Assembly: GCA_049999725.1 (NCBI GenBank)
Contig: JBNGIS010032481.1
Location: 1-48,667 of the forward strand
Length of the DNA stretch: 48,667 nucleotides
Reading direction: 5' to 3'
Source: Haplomitrium mnioides
Lineage: Eukaryota > Marchantiophyta > Haplomitriopsida > Calobryales
The notes below the pieces were generated by a model. The model saw only the letters and a program-made list of their open reading frames with translations. It searched no databases and had not been told where the DNA came from. Shown one piece after another: positions 9,301 to 19,901 of this stretch. Made by a program: the position numbers and the translations under genes. The first letter of the stretch is position 1; each line of letters opens with the position of its first letter.

Positions 9301-10912
9301 AGTTACGAGTAAGTTTTTCCTAGACTAAACGTTAAATACAATTCTACTCTTGTTAAATATCTTGAGACTTTTTGTCTAACATGTTTGATAATTTTTTTTC
9401 TTTTGTTTCCGAGTTCACTCAATATTTGGCGGACTTTGTGGATGGTTGCCTTAACATGCAACGTCTCAAATGAGATTTTATTAAGATGGTCATCAACATC
9501 AAACTGCTGAAGCCCAAACATGATGTCCACATTCAACAGCTTGCACCACATCCTAGCGCAACAACCATGTCAATTGCAACAACGCCATGAACATTTGCTA
9601 CAAAAAAGAGAAAAGCGGTGGAGCTAGTGGAGGTTTTGAAAAAGAACAAACATGTTGTCAAAAAGATTATTGAGGAGGAGCTAGCCCCCTCCCAATCTCC
9701 GACAAAGTCTTCTTCCGTTGCCTCCTCGTCTTCAACATCAAGTAGCTTAGGGGAGGAATCTGAGTCAGAGCCAGTTAGGGCTCCAATATCAAGAGCGAAA
9801 AGGCAATCACACAAGGGGCTGCAAACATTGCAAGAACATGAGTAGGTGGACCCTCAGACAGTGTATGAAGAAGATAAAAATAAAATCAAGGAATCTCCAA
9901 TCCAGCGATGTAGAGTCCGATAGGAAACGATTACTATGAGGCTCAAAAATTTAAATCTTTTGAAACCTAGAATGGATAATTGGGGGTCATTCCAAATTAG
10001 GAAGTTGAATGAAGACTTTGTTGAGCTTCTAGTGCAAAGAATAATCACAAAAAATATGCGCACAGTTTCTTTATTGTTGTTGGTCACCCCTAGTGTTGGT
10101 TTAAGAATAAGGCATAGTTCAATATAAAGAACCCTGACAAGTATTGGTACGAGATTGCAGGAGGCAATCACAATGTTGTAGCAAGACAACTTCTTATTAC
10201 AAAATACAAGACGAAGAATATGATGCTTTCGCTTTGCAATTTCTAAGTTTGTGTGGTCCTAACACCAACAGAGCCCCGTATTTTTGCAATTGATGACAAC
10301 TGTGACCAGAGATACATGTTGGAAATGACCTCCATTCAAAAGGTCAAATATTGGCATCAAAGGTTTGTGGAGAGTGGGATGGTGTCATCTCAAAAATTGA
10401 AAAGAGAGCTAGTATTGGAGACCTTGGAGATCAAGCCCAAATTAACTCTTGAGAAGACAATCACTTCTCAAGACAATTGGTTCTAGTGAAGGTCTAGAAG
10501 CTCAAGATCAAGGGATCACTGAGAATGAATGACATGAAGTGGACACCTTAGAGGTCTCTCTAGGGTCTTCTTGATGAAGTAAAAATATCAGTTTTGAAAC
10601 GAGTGGAAGCCAGAGAGCTTTCAATGGAAGAAATGTCTTGCGAGTTTGAGATACATAAAGTTTTGGCAGTTATAGTGAAATCTTTATGCTTCAAAGTTTA
10701 TTGCGACAATTGGGAAGAAGCAAGAGAGGAGTGCCTTTTCCACACTGAGTAGTCAAAGATGGTTGTGTGTTACTCGAGTTTTGAGAAGCTTTTGCTAAGT
10801 TTGTTTTTCCACTCTACATTATTTGCCTAGAGTTGCATTGAATTTATTATGGATTGTGTTTTGTTAAAATTAAAATCATTTTGAGTCTCTAGTTTGCCTC
10901 GCAATGACTGCA
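9301..10912. other. Unassigned sequence with decayed coding-like patches
   Basis: No recognised gene. At 9618-9845 a 75-codon open frame is rich in Lys and Glu, then in Ser (SSSVASSSSTSSS), and looks low-complexity. Further coding-like but stop-ridden stretches follow at about 9936-10127 and 10253-10486. The stretch between arrays 1 and 2 could be the body of an unidentified element whose non-coding part carries the arrays. That is inference only. Confidence 0.3.
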
Positions 10913-11200
10913 ATGTGCATGCGCATCTGGACTTTGAAGTCCATGCAAGCCTGGACTTCAAAGTCCATACGCGCATGGCATTGCAATTCCTACACGTAGG
11001 GACTTGAAGTCCTTGAGTAGATAGACATTGAAGTATATGCGTTCAAACTTTGAAGTCCATGCGCGCTTGGACTTCAAAGTCCAGCCGTGCATATACTTGG
11101 AAGTCCCGACGTGCATGGATTTTTGAGTCTCAGCGCTAAGACTTCAAAGTCCATGTGCACATGGACTTCAATGTCCATGCAAGAATGGACTTCAAAGTCA
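10913..11200. repeat. 24-bp tandem array of alternating palindromes (array 2)
   Basis: About 12 imperfect units with the same construction as array 1. The 14-bp part GGACTTCAAAGTCC occurs exactly several times, and the 10-bp part varies around ATGCGCGCAT. Units at the right end keep exact 24-bp spacing. The two arrays lie 1.6 kb apart in the same block. Confidence 0.8.
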
Positions 11201-13399
11201 ATCTTAGTTTAACTATAAGGGTCTTTGCTCAAATTTAGTCCCTCTCTAAAATGTAAATGTTTTTTTGTTGTCTCCTCTAATTTTTTTCCATTTTTGCTAT
11301 GTGGAGAGGGAGAAAACGTTTAAACGACAGCTTGCCAAAAAATTGATGGCAACTACAAAAGAGAGAAAAAAATCAGGGGCTAAAGTAACCCTAGATTATC
11401 AAGACCAACCCCTAACACTTGTTTACTACCCCTCATGCTTTTCTGCTTCATTGCCAAAAAGCTAGAGAATGAAAATCAAGGCAGCAAAATGATGTTCCTG
11501 CCCTTCCAACTGATGGAGTTCTAAGAGATGAAGACAAGGAATTACTGCCTTCATTGATGTACTCAACATGGCACATTACCAAGTCCACGTGAAGTCCAAT
11601 GCTCATCAGTTGAAAGGATTTGTGAAACTTAGATGTTTCACATTGGCCATTGCAAATATTTCTTGCAGTTGCAACTTTAAGGAATGCAAGCACGATGATT
11701 CTAGACCTTTTTTTAGAGATGACATTTCTTATATGGTTTCCTCTTTTGTGTCAATCACGACTTCAGATTTTTGGTCTTTTGTAATAAAATATTTTTTGCA
11801 ACAATTTGGCATCATTGAAAATGCTCTTCTGGAGGCTTGTTGTGGCATCAACCACGTCATCTCGTGAGTTCTTTTTTGATTTTTTCCGTTTTCTAGTTTA
11901 CCATCTTTAGTTTTTCTACACTTTGTTTCAAGTGTATGATTTGTTTGCTTTTTTTTGTACATGGACAAAAGCAATATTCATCATTCAAGTGGTCAAAGAA
12001 TTGCTTACGCCCATGAGTATTGAACTGTGGGCTATTGGACAAAGGAGAGAAGCATGAGGTTGTTCAATTTGCAACCCGCTCATGTGAGTGGTCTTCCTCT
12101 TTAAATTATGCGTAGTGTGTTTAGTTGTCCTGCGGTATTGGTGAAACTAAAACATCCACGAGATGGGGCTCTTGTGAATATTTATCAAAAGCCCAAGGCT
12201 CTTTACAAATTTTTGACCATTTATCAACAAAGCAAGATTGGATCTTAGATATTTTCTCTAGGTCTGGCACATGCCTTGTGTGTGTTTTGAAGCTAATACA
12301 AAATTTCATCGCTATAGAATATGATAGACATCAGTCTATCTACATTCCTTAAAGAGTTTTGATGATGGCTTCTTTGCCATGTGATGTGACCAAATCGCAA
12401 ATAGTGTATGCCTACCACAATGAACATGTTCTTCTTGGTACTCCAAATGCTATTGGTGATTTTGTTGCCATCTCTAGGATGGAAAGTCTTAGAGGGACAA
12501 TCTTGCCACTAAAGATGCTGAAGCTTCTTAGCGAGTTGATTTAGATGAGACAATTCCTCCTAAAGAGGATAGAGTTGTAGCATGAGAGTGATGTAATTTT
12601 TCTAAATAAGAAAGTAATTTCTTTACGAAATTTAATTTGCTAAAGTTTCAATCTTGCTCCACTCCCAATCCAATTTGAGTCTGTTCATCACAATTCAATT
12701 TGTTGTGCAAAATGGTTTTTGAACAAAATGTGTTGATTTTTATTTAAATTAGCAATGAAGTCTATGCTGGCATGAAAGTTCACTTTCCTTTTTCATTTTC
12801 TTCTTCTTCTTATATTGCCTTCTTGATTCCTTGTTTCCAATAACTCAACATTCCGTGCTCGCTTCAGTTATCCATGTGTACATGGGCTTCAACTTTTCAA
12901 GCTTGAGTTAGTTTTAGTTCTTCCTACACACAAGGATCTTTCATGCAATGCGTGCTTGTACTTGGGCCTCAGTTGTCCATGCGCACATGGGCTTGAGCAG
13001 TCTTTTCACAATCCTCTTGCGCCAACACTTTAGGGTTCTACATTTAAAAAAAATTGATAAAATTTGAATGTTTTCATAAATTTTGCAAATTTTTGCAATC
13101 ATTGTTAGTTTTCAAAATGCTAACAACAAATTTCGTGTTTTGTTTATATATATTTTGTTTAGCAATGCTCATATTTTTGAAAGATGAAATTATGAAAGAA
13201 ATTTTTATAAAATGTTTATAAAAAGATTTGTTTTTATCCCATTGTGTATTCAAAGTAAGCTATTTTAATATATAGAATTACATTTTTTTCTGCAAAAAAA
13301 TATTGCTAGCGTCAATTAAAAGATTTTGCATACTTGAACTTTGAAATTGGTTTTGGCAAATGCCAATTGAAACAGGAACCCAATAGCGGTTACTAGTTC
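11201..13399. other. Unassigned sequence
   Basis: No recognised gene. Several short open frames (for example 11568-11867, 12125-12352 and 12359-12544, all plus strand) have no family I know and are surrounded by stops. Two isolated cores related to the arrays occur near 12870 (ccatgtgtacatgg) and 12979 (ccatgcgcacatgg). From 13030 to 13330 the sequence is very AT-rich. The right edge is the truncated integrase end of element B3. Confidence 0.3.
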
Positions 13400-13860
13400 A
13401 AAGTAGTGGTTGTTAATTGTAAATCATCTATCGAATCCACCGTCGATGCTAAATGAATATGTTTAGTGGACTTGTCTACAAATACCACAATAGGAGGTAA
13501 CCCACAAAGCAAAGTTGGGAGTGAACTAAAAAGATCCAAACTAACATGTTCTCAACGAGCCATAGGTATCAGGAGTAATTGAAGAAGTCTAGTTGGTTTC
13601 CAAATTGCAGCCTTGTTTTGCTGGCAATTTTCACAAGAGCAAACAAAGCACGGATGTCTTATGCTAGGTTTGGCCACCACCAAGTGCATTGAAGCAACTC
13701 TATAGTCTTGTCTACTCAAAAATGCCTAGAGATTGGAACGTCATGTGCTTATTGTAAACGGGTTATTCGAAGCGCATCATCTTGTGGAATATATATTTGA
13801 TTATTTTGATAAAAAATACCATGATAAATAGAAAATATATGATGATGGCTATCTTTTATT
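13400..13860 (-). pseudogene. int: B3 integrase fragment
   Basis: On the minus strand, 13560-13700 encodes a segment equivalent to the zinc-finger end of B2 (the CESCQQNKA region). The core then starts with the block equivalent to HVTLDLVTSLP of B1. The fragment runs out near 13400, before the second catalytic Asp. It is heavily interrupted. Confidence 0.55.
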
Positions 13861-14099
13861 GTGAGACATGCACTAACAAGATAAAAAAATGCATCTTCTT
13901 ATAGTTTTTGTCGAAAACCTTCACTTGTTACTTCATCAAGATGTAATATATAGAACCTTCTTGGCTTGTTCTCCAACTTGACATCCACTTGTCATATTTT
14001 CCAAGTGATTTGGTTGCAACAAGAGCTTGTGATCAGTGCGCATAAGTGCAGGTTTCCCTAAAAGATGGTGTCTCCAAACATTGGTAGCATCTACCACAA

Positions 14100-15350
14100 C
14101 TAGTTGTTATCTATCTCTTACAGAATAATTTCTCTCTACCTCATTTAAACGACATGATGTGAATGCAATTGGATGATGTCCATCCTCAAAATATTGTTGT
14201 AACACTCCTCCAATAGTTAAATTAGATACATCAAAATCAACTATACAACGTGCTTTTGAATCATATGATTGTAGAATTAGACAAGAAGAGACCACATTCT
14301 TCAGTTGTTGAAATTTCTTTTGCTCTTTGTTTGTTCATTGAAGCTTTTCCTCCTTGCCTAATAGATTTGTAGGCAGTGCAACAATATGAGCATGGTAATG
14401 AATGACTTATCGATAGAAACTTGCTAGTCCATTAAATGGTCAAACATCCTTTGTTTCATTTGGCGTTGCCCACTCTGTGATAGCCATAATCTTCTCTTCC
14501 TCCATCTTGATACCATTTGCAGACAGTTTGTGCACTAGATAAGTCACCTCTTGCTTCCAAAACTCACACTTAGACTTCTTATAATAAAACTTCCAATCGA
14601 GCAATCTTTGCAATACTTCATTGAGATTTTCAGAATGCTCAACTTCATTTTTTTTAAAGATAAAGATATTGTCCAAGAACACCAGTACTTACTTATTCAA
14701 TAACCCATCAAAAACTCAATGCATTTGATCTATAAATATTGTCAAATTATTAGCTAGATCAAATGTACGAACCTTCTACTCAAAATGCTTATACCTTGTG
14801 CAAAAAGCTATCTTTAGCATATCACTTGGCTTGATAGAAATTTTCTTATAGCCATTTCAAAGATCCAACTTAGAAAACAATCACGCACGACTAAATTGAT
14901 CCAGCAAATCAGCAATACGTAGTAAAAGATAGGCATTCTTCATTGTTTGATTGTTAAAGCAACAATAATCTATACAAAGACAAAATCCACCATCTTTCCT
15001 TGGTACAAAAAATACTAGTGCTCTCCAATGCAAAGTAGTATGTTGAATAAAATCTTTTTAAAGAAGGTTCATTAACGTCTTTCAAATCTCTTCTAATTTT
15101 TGAAGTGATAACTCTTATATAATCCGACTATAAGGAGTACTTTTTGGTGTCAACTCAATTGGAATAGACATTCATCTAGTAACCTCTTTGGCAAATCTTT
15201 CTAAAACATATCCACAAACGCCTTCAAAATATCAACTATCATTGAAGTAGGCGTAGATTTTCCTCCCTCTTTACTCAAGTTCGCAATAGGTTTGATCTAA
15301 ATTACAAAGAAAAACACCTCTTACTCTATGAACGTCATGTGCTCATTTGA
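14100..15350 (-). pseudogene. pol: B3 reverse transcriptase and RNase H, broken
   Basis: Open pieces at 14440-14682 and 14107-14295 (minus) correspond to the RT palm/thumb and to RNase H. The catalytic motif is FLDN rather than FLDD, so the second Asp is Asn. The same FLDN occurs in copy B2. The downstream block KCEFWKQEV is conserved with B1 and B2. RNase H keeps an IVDFDVS segment. The N-terminal RT between about 14700 and 15200 is recognisable but full of stops. Confidence 0.7.
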
Positions 15351-15549
15351 TTAAGGTCTCTTCACCAACGATGTCAATTAATCCAAGAAAAAATTCTTTT
15401 CTTGTAAAGTAATTTGAATTTGTTGTTTTGCCCAATCAACTTAAGCAAATCAATCTTCAAGCCAAGGCAAGCCTAAATTGATGTCAAATTATAAATTTGC
15501 AATAATAAGTTGCATAGATTCCACATACTTTTTTCTAGTTCTTAGAAGG

Positions 15550-15830
15550 AATAACTTTCAAGAGCAAAACACGTCATATTTTTAGCCATCACTCATAGTC
15601 ACAACACTCTTCTTCATAGGCATAGAATTTTCTTTGATTACCTTAGCAAGATGTATTGACATAAAGTTTTCAGAACTCTCGCAATCCACCAACATTCTAC
15701 AAGAATGCTCCTCAATCATATTGTCAAGATAGAACAAGGTGTTTCGAATATTTGTCGAGCATTTAATTTCATTGGAGTAAGTGAATTTTTGAGTAAGTCA
15801 TTTGAATGGTTAAAGACATGACCAAGCTTC
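15550..15830 (-). pseudogene. pro: B3 protease region, broken
   Basis: On the minus strand, a segment near 15680-15720 reads CRMLVDCESSEN. This is the equivalent of LVDYGSSKN in B1 and matches the aspartic-protease active-site neighbourhood. The Gly of the usual D-x-G triplet is Glu here. The rest is too broken to define domain edges. Confidence 0.5.
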
Positions 15831-15879
15831 TCTAGTAATAAGTAATGAGTCGTACTGATCTATTATCCGCATTGGTTCT

Positions 15880-16485
15880 TCTAATTAGGCAAGTTCTCTT
15901 GTTTTCATGTCCATCTCCATGTGAGGCTTTATCTATAATTGAACAAAATGGTTTAGTGCTTCTTTTTCCCTTATATCAGAATGTTGTATAGATGTATTCT
16001 CGAACTGTGTAGCATAGCTTCTCATTGCATCAAATTGCTTCAATTTGGTCAATCAATCTCTTGCTATTTTTATAGCATTTAAAGGCCTAAATCTTGAAGT
16101 GACAGCTTCTTTGAATTCACACCAAGAAACAACAAGAGCAACAAATCCATGTTGTGCTTATTCTATTTAGTATCTCTACAAAGTCTTCACAACTCTTTCT
16201 AATTGACTTGTCGCAAATAGAATTTTTTGACCATCTTGTATCTATTGTTTGTAGCTTCAAAATATTACTCGCAATTGAACATGAAGTTCTGAGATGTACC
16301 ACAAATTGTCTTCTCATGATATGCTCTTAGCGTTAGAAATCGCTTGTACCCTTCTTCATCTCAAACAATTGCTCTTCCTTTCATTCTCACTTCCAAAAGG
16401 TTTGAAAGATGTTCAAGTTGTTGTTGCATCGTTTGAGCCACTGCTCGTTGATTCTCTATGTAGCTCATCACCAAAAAGAATCGTA
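15880..16485 (-). pseudogene. gag: B3 gag, broken
   Basis: Located between the primer-binding site and the protease remnant on the minus strand. Stretches match the B1 Gag at 32245-32994, for example the equivalent of ILFATSQIEG near 16200. Multiple stops and frameshifts are present, and no clear zinc knuckle could be read. Confidence 0.6.
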
Positions 16486-16497
16486 GCTCTAATACTA
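16486..16497 (-). other. B3 primer-binding site
   Basis: On the minus strand this reads TAGTATTAGAGC, close to the plant initiator-Met tRNA complement TGGTATCAGAGC. It lies one base from the LTR end. It is equivalent to the site at 32141-32152 in B1. Confidence 0.65.
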
Positions 16498-16498
16498 A

Positions 16499-16838
16499 TG
16501 TAAAAAAACTCAAAGACAAACTCCAAACGAGTAAGAACTCATAGTAAACTCTAATAGAGTTCTTCAACCAAATGCAACTCAAAGCCTAAGCTAAGACAAA
16601 GAGTGCAAGAAAAAGCCAAGCAGTTGAAAACCCCAAGTGATTTGATAAGAACTTCAGAATAAGGAGAGAGATTATGAAGCCTCTTTATTTATACAAGAGA
16701 AGAAGGTGTCATTCCCCTTCCTTCACTTACAAGTCACTTGCAAGTTCAACCCCAAAAAGTGCTTGCTTACAAGTCACTTTAAATTTCAACCCTAAAAATG
16801 ATCTTATATTTCTTTTCTAAAAACAACTTCAAAAGCAT
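16499..16838 (-). repeat. B3 5' LTR, truncated
   Basis: This is the minus-strand LTR, ending in TGTAAAA on the plus strand (TTTTACA in its own sense). It carries a TATA-like element near 16683-16696, equivalent to the one in the B1 LTR. It keeps the 3' two thirds of the family B LTR and includes an internal duplication of a gaagtgacttgtaag-like segment. The 5' part is gone, replaced at about 16840 by RT sequence of B2. Confidence 0.72.
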
Positions 16839-16840
16839 CT

Positions 16841-17701
16841 AAGTTGGATCTACAAAGTGGTTATTAGCAAATTCTTATCAAGTCAAAGGGTGTGTCAAAG
16901 ATTGCTTTTTGTATAGGGTGTAGGCAAATATTTTGAGTGGAAGATTCTTACATTTGGCCTTACAAATGCTCTGGCAATATTCATAGATGAAATGCATAGC
17001 TTTTTTTTATAGTTTATTGGATAAGTCAGTGTTGGTGTTTTTGGACAATATACTCATCTTTAGTAAAAGTGAAGTTGAGCATCGTGATTATCTTAAAGAA
17101 GTATTGCAAAGACTACTCAATTGGAAGTTTTATTGCAAGAAGTCCAAGTGTGAGTTTTGGAAGCAAGAAGTGACTTAACTAGGATATAAAGTGTATGTGG
17201 ATGGCATCAAGATGGAACAAGAGAAAATAGAGCCTAATACCAAATGACCAACACCAACTTATGCAAAGGATGTGCGAGCTTTCAATGGATTCGCAAGTTT
17301 TTATCAAAGAATCATCCATTACTATGCTTATATTATTGCACCGCTTATAGATCTCTTATTCAATCATGCAGCGTTTCAATGGACAACCAAGGAGCAAAAG
17401 AATTTTTAACAACTCAAGGATGTTGTGTCTTCTTATCCAACTCTACAACCATATGACCTAAAGGCAAGTTGTATAGTTGATCTTGATGTCTTTAATTTTG
17501 TTATAGGAGTAGTGTTGCAACAAGAGTTTGAGAATGGACTTCATCCGATTACCTTCATGTCACATCGACTAAATGCAACAAAGAGAAATTATTCTGCAAG
17601 GGATGGAGAGAAATGAACAATGGCTTATGCTACCAAGGTTTGGAGACCCTATCTTTTAGGAAAGCATATGCTTATGCATCTTGATCACAAGCTCTTGTTG
17701 T
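16841..17701 (+). mobile_element. pol: Family B copy B2, left part: RT and RNase H
   Basis: Begins abruptly inside RT at a block equivalent to KLDLQSGYWHI of B1 and proceeds through the catalytic region. The motif is FLDN (about 17039-17050), with the second Asp replaced by Asn. KCEFWKQEVT follows, then RNase H, as far as the segment LDHKLLL. At 17701 it is interrupted by the minus-strand element A4 and resumes at 23174. No LTR of B2 is left in the window. Open pieces at 16987-17178 and 17425-17616 show the frame, and stops and shifts break the rest. Confidence 0.8.
17697..17701 (+). repeat. A4 target-site duplication, left copy
   Basis: GTTGT directly precedes the A4 LTR end. Its partner GCTGC lies at 23174-23178. 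The two differ at two positions, both T versus C, so this is a decayed 5-bp duplication. Confidence 0.65.
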
Positions 17702-18326
17702 TGTAACACTACACATATACATTACACAAACAAGTTAGCACAAGTATAACATACAAGAGCAACAAACAAGGAACTTAAACAAACTCGACAAGGCAAGAGA
17801 TGCCTACAAAGACACTCTCCCTTCTTTATATACTAAGTGGAAAACACTTTGCTTACATGGGTGGAGGAACCCCATTGGTTTTTTCTTTGTCCTCCTCTAA
17901 TTAGACCATCTTTTTGTCTCTATTATTTATTGGACCACTATTTACTTTTATTCTCTTTCTACCACGTGTCGTTATCTTTAGAACCTTCCAGTTCTTTTTT
18001 AGTTCTGCTTCTCCCACGTGTTGTTATCTTTAAAACCTTCCAGTTCTCTTTAGTTCTTCTTCTGCCACATGTTCTTATTTTAAAACCATCTATTTGCTTT
18101 AATCTTCCACTTGCCACATGTTCTTATCCTCATGTAAAGTAGTGTTTCTAGATTTTCTCTTTCACTTTAATTCGTTGACTTTCTCTCATCTTGCTACGTG
18201 TCACTCTCTCTATAATGGCACTTATTTTTTGATACTCTAACTTAGTAATAGCTTTCTAGACATAGTTGACTTCTATATCCTACTTCCATTTTTAATTTTT
18301 GTTTATTTAGGTTAGTGATTGTTACA
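17702..18326 (-). repeat. A4 3' LTR
   Basis: Bounded by TGTAACACTACA on the left (plus-strand reading) and TTACA on the right, and matches the LTRs at 22613-23173, 30986-31557 and 46586-47153. A TATATAAA-type promoter element (minus) lies at 17825-17832. It is longer than the other family A LTRs (625 versus about 565 bp) because of partly duplicated CCACGTGT-containing segments around 17970-18130. Confidence 0.88.
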
Positions 18327-18341
18327 TTCCTCCTTTATTTT
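18327..18341 (-). other. A4 polypurine tract
   Basis: On the minus strand a purine-rich run (aataaaggaggaa) lies immediately upstream of the 3' LTR. This is the site from which plus-strand DNA synthesis is primed. It is equivalent to the tract at 46571-46585 in A3. Confidence 0.65.
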
Positions 18342-18945
18342 AAGAGGCAACATCCTCATTACAAGTAAGAGAGCTCTCAAAAGAGTGAACAAGCATGGAT
18401 GTGTTAGCCAAATTCTCTAAGGGCTCCCAAACAGCTTCGTAAAGGGGGTAGTCTTTCCAACAAACCAAGTATGCTATAATCTCACCACAACTACAACGCA
18501 GTGTATGTTTCTTAAAGAGTTGTTCAACAATAAACTCCTCATGAGCATCAATAAGTTTAGGCGGTGGAGAGGGTTGCCAAGTATTTGTAAAAGAGGAAGA
18601 ACGAGGAACAAAAACCCATTGTAAAGAGACATGAAAGACTGGATGAATATGAACGTGAGAAGGTAAAATCAACTGATAGACAACTTCTCCAATAGGAGCA
18701 GAGATAGAAAAATGGACAATAAAGCAAGCACTAAGCTTATGAAAATGAAGCAAATGAAGATTGAAAGTGGAGAGCCAAACTTGGTCACCTACAACAAAAA
18801 GTATTTTCTTGATGATGAGCATCATTATATTGCTTTTGTCGATTATGAGGAACTTCAAGTTTTTTCTTGGCTTGTTGAATCCCATAGTGGAGGTGATGAA
18901 GAAAATCATTAGCAGTTGGACTCTTGGAGGTTGACGATGATGCAT
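18340..18945 (-). pseudogene. int: A4 integrase C-terminus with chromodomain
   Basis: An open stretch of 201 codons. The middle contains HIHPVFHVS, a conserved marker near the end of chromovirus integrases. The last 60 residues form a chromodomain, with EFIVEQLF, then VCWKDYP and VWEPLENL. In the family this domain is thought to guide integration to marked heterochromatin. The N-terminal 60 residues are out of frame with the core (18785-18985 carries the other frame), so a frameshift separates this part from the catalytic core. The domain itself is uninterrupted. Confidence 0.8.
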
Positions 18946-18974
18946 GTTTAAGACTAGAGATCATGGTTGGATGC

Positions 18975-19901
18975 TCACCATACATTGAAAAAGAAAGGTG
19001 TGGCTCTTGTTGAACTATTGATAGAGTTATCGTAAGAGAACTTTATAAAAGGTAGTAACCAATCCAATTCTTCTTGTTCTTCCAAGGTAAATGCTCCCAA
19101 CATATCTTCAATTGTACGGTTGGCAAGTTCAATTTGACCATCAGATTTAGATTGGTAAGTAGTAGACATGGCTAATTTGGGTTTTAATAGACCAAATATT
19201 GTGCACAAAAACATGCTAGTGACCTAAATCCCGAGATCAAAAATAGTTCATTCGGAGAGATTGTGATGAGAGTACATTGCTTTCAAACAAATGCGGGCTA
19301 ACTCTGGTGTTGTCATTGACTTGGTTGATGGATGAATATGGATCATTTTGCTTAGTTTGTCCATAAAAACAACTATAACATCATGACATATAGAAGTATG
19401 TGGGAGCTTGCACACAATATCCATACTCACATGTTCCCAATGTTGACTGAGGATGGGAAGTGGTTGTAATAAGCCTTCACGTTTATGTTGACAATCCAAA
19501 CAACTCCGACCATATGCTTCCACATCTTGGTGCATCTTGGGCCAATAAAAAACACATTGAAAATTATCCAATGTCTTCTTAACTCCAACATGTTCACCAA
19601 TTGCAAAATCATGTGCTTCATGCAAAACTTTAGAGAAAAGTTGGATATTATTAGGAACCCATAACTTGACTTGGAAGAAACTCAAACCCTTTACCATTTT
19701 CACGCACTTCTTTTGTTGTGCATCAATAATCTCTTCATCTCCTTTGACTGTAGCCAATATTTCTCTCCATCGTGTAGGATGAATTGTGACTTCTAACAAG
19801 ATGTTGAGAACAGACATGCAGTTCAAAGCATCTGCGATTTGTCGTTTTCTTTGACATACACTATCTTCATATGAAAGTGTTGTCGCCTCTCTACCTATCA
19901 A
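18975..19901 (-). pseudogene. int: A4 integrase zinc finger and catalytic core
   Basis: The first open piece, 19248-19901 (217 codons), has the HHCC zinc finger H97, H104, C134, C137. It has the first catalytic Asp at residue 161 (HVSMDIV). The second piece, 18975-19214, carries SDGQIELANR with the catalytic Glu. The second Asp falls in the stop-containing stretch between them, in a block reading IFDLG. All three acidic residues are therefore visible, making this the most complete integrase in the window. It is still split by stops near 19215-19250. Confidence 0.82.

Larger units (their letters stand above)
13400..16838 (-). mobile_element. Family B chromovirus copy B3 (Ty3/gypsy), truncated both ends
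   Basis: Reading on the minus strand gives a partial 5' LTR, an initiator-Met-like primer-binding site, gag, protease, RT/RNase H and integrase. The element ends inside the integrase core at about 13400. The upstream half of the 5' LTR is missing. There the element abuts a plus-strand family B copy (B2) in inverted orientation. All genes carry many stops. Family identity is shown by similarity to B1 (31754-36743). Confidence 0.82.

Noticed and set aside
9618-9845. 75-codon Ser-rich open frame as a regulatory protein
   Set aside because: It is low-complexity sequence (Ser runs and acidic stretch) without a domain or upstream exon support. It was kept only as a note in the regional entry.
18712-18912. 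Plus-strand 66-codon open frame as a gene
   Set aside because: It is antisense to the chromodomain-containing integrase end of A4, whose identity is clear on the minus strand.
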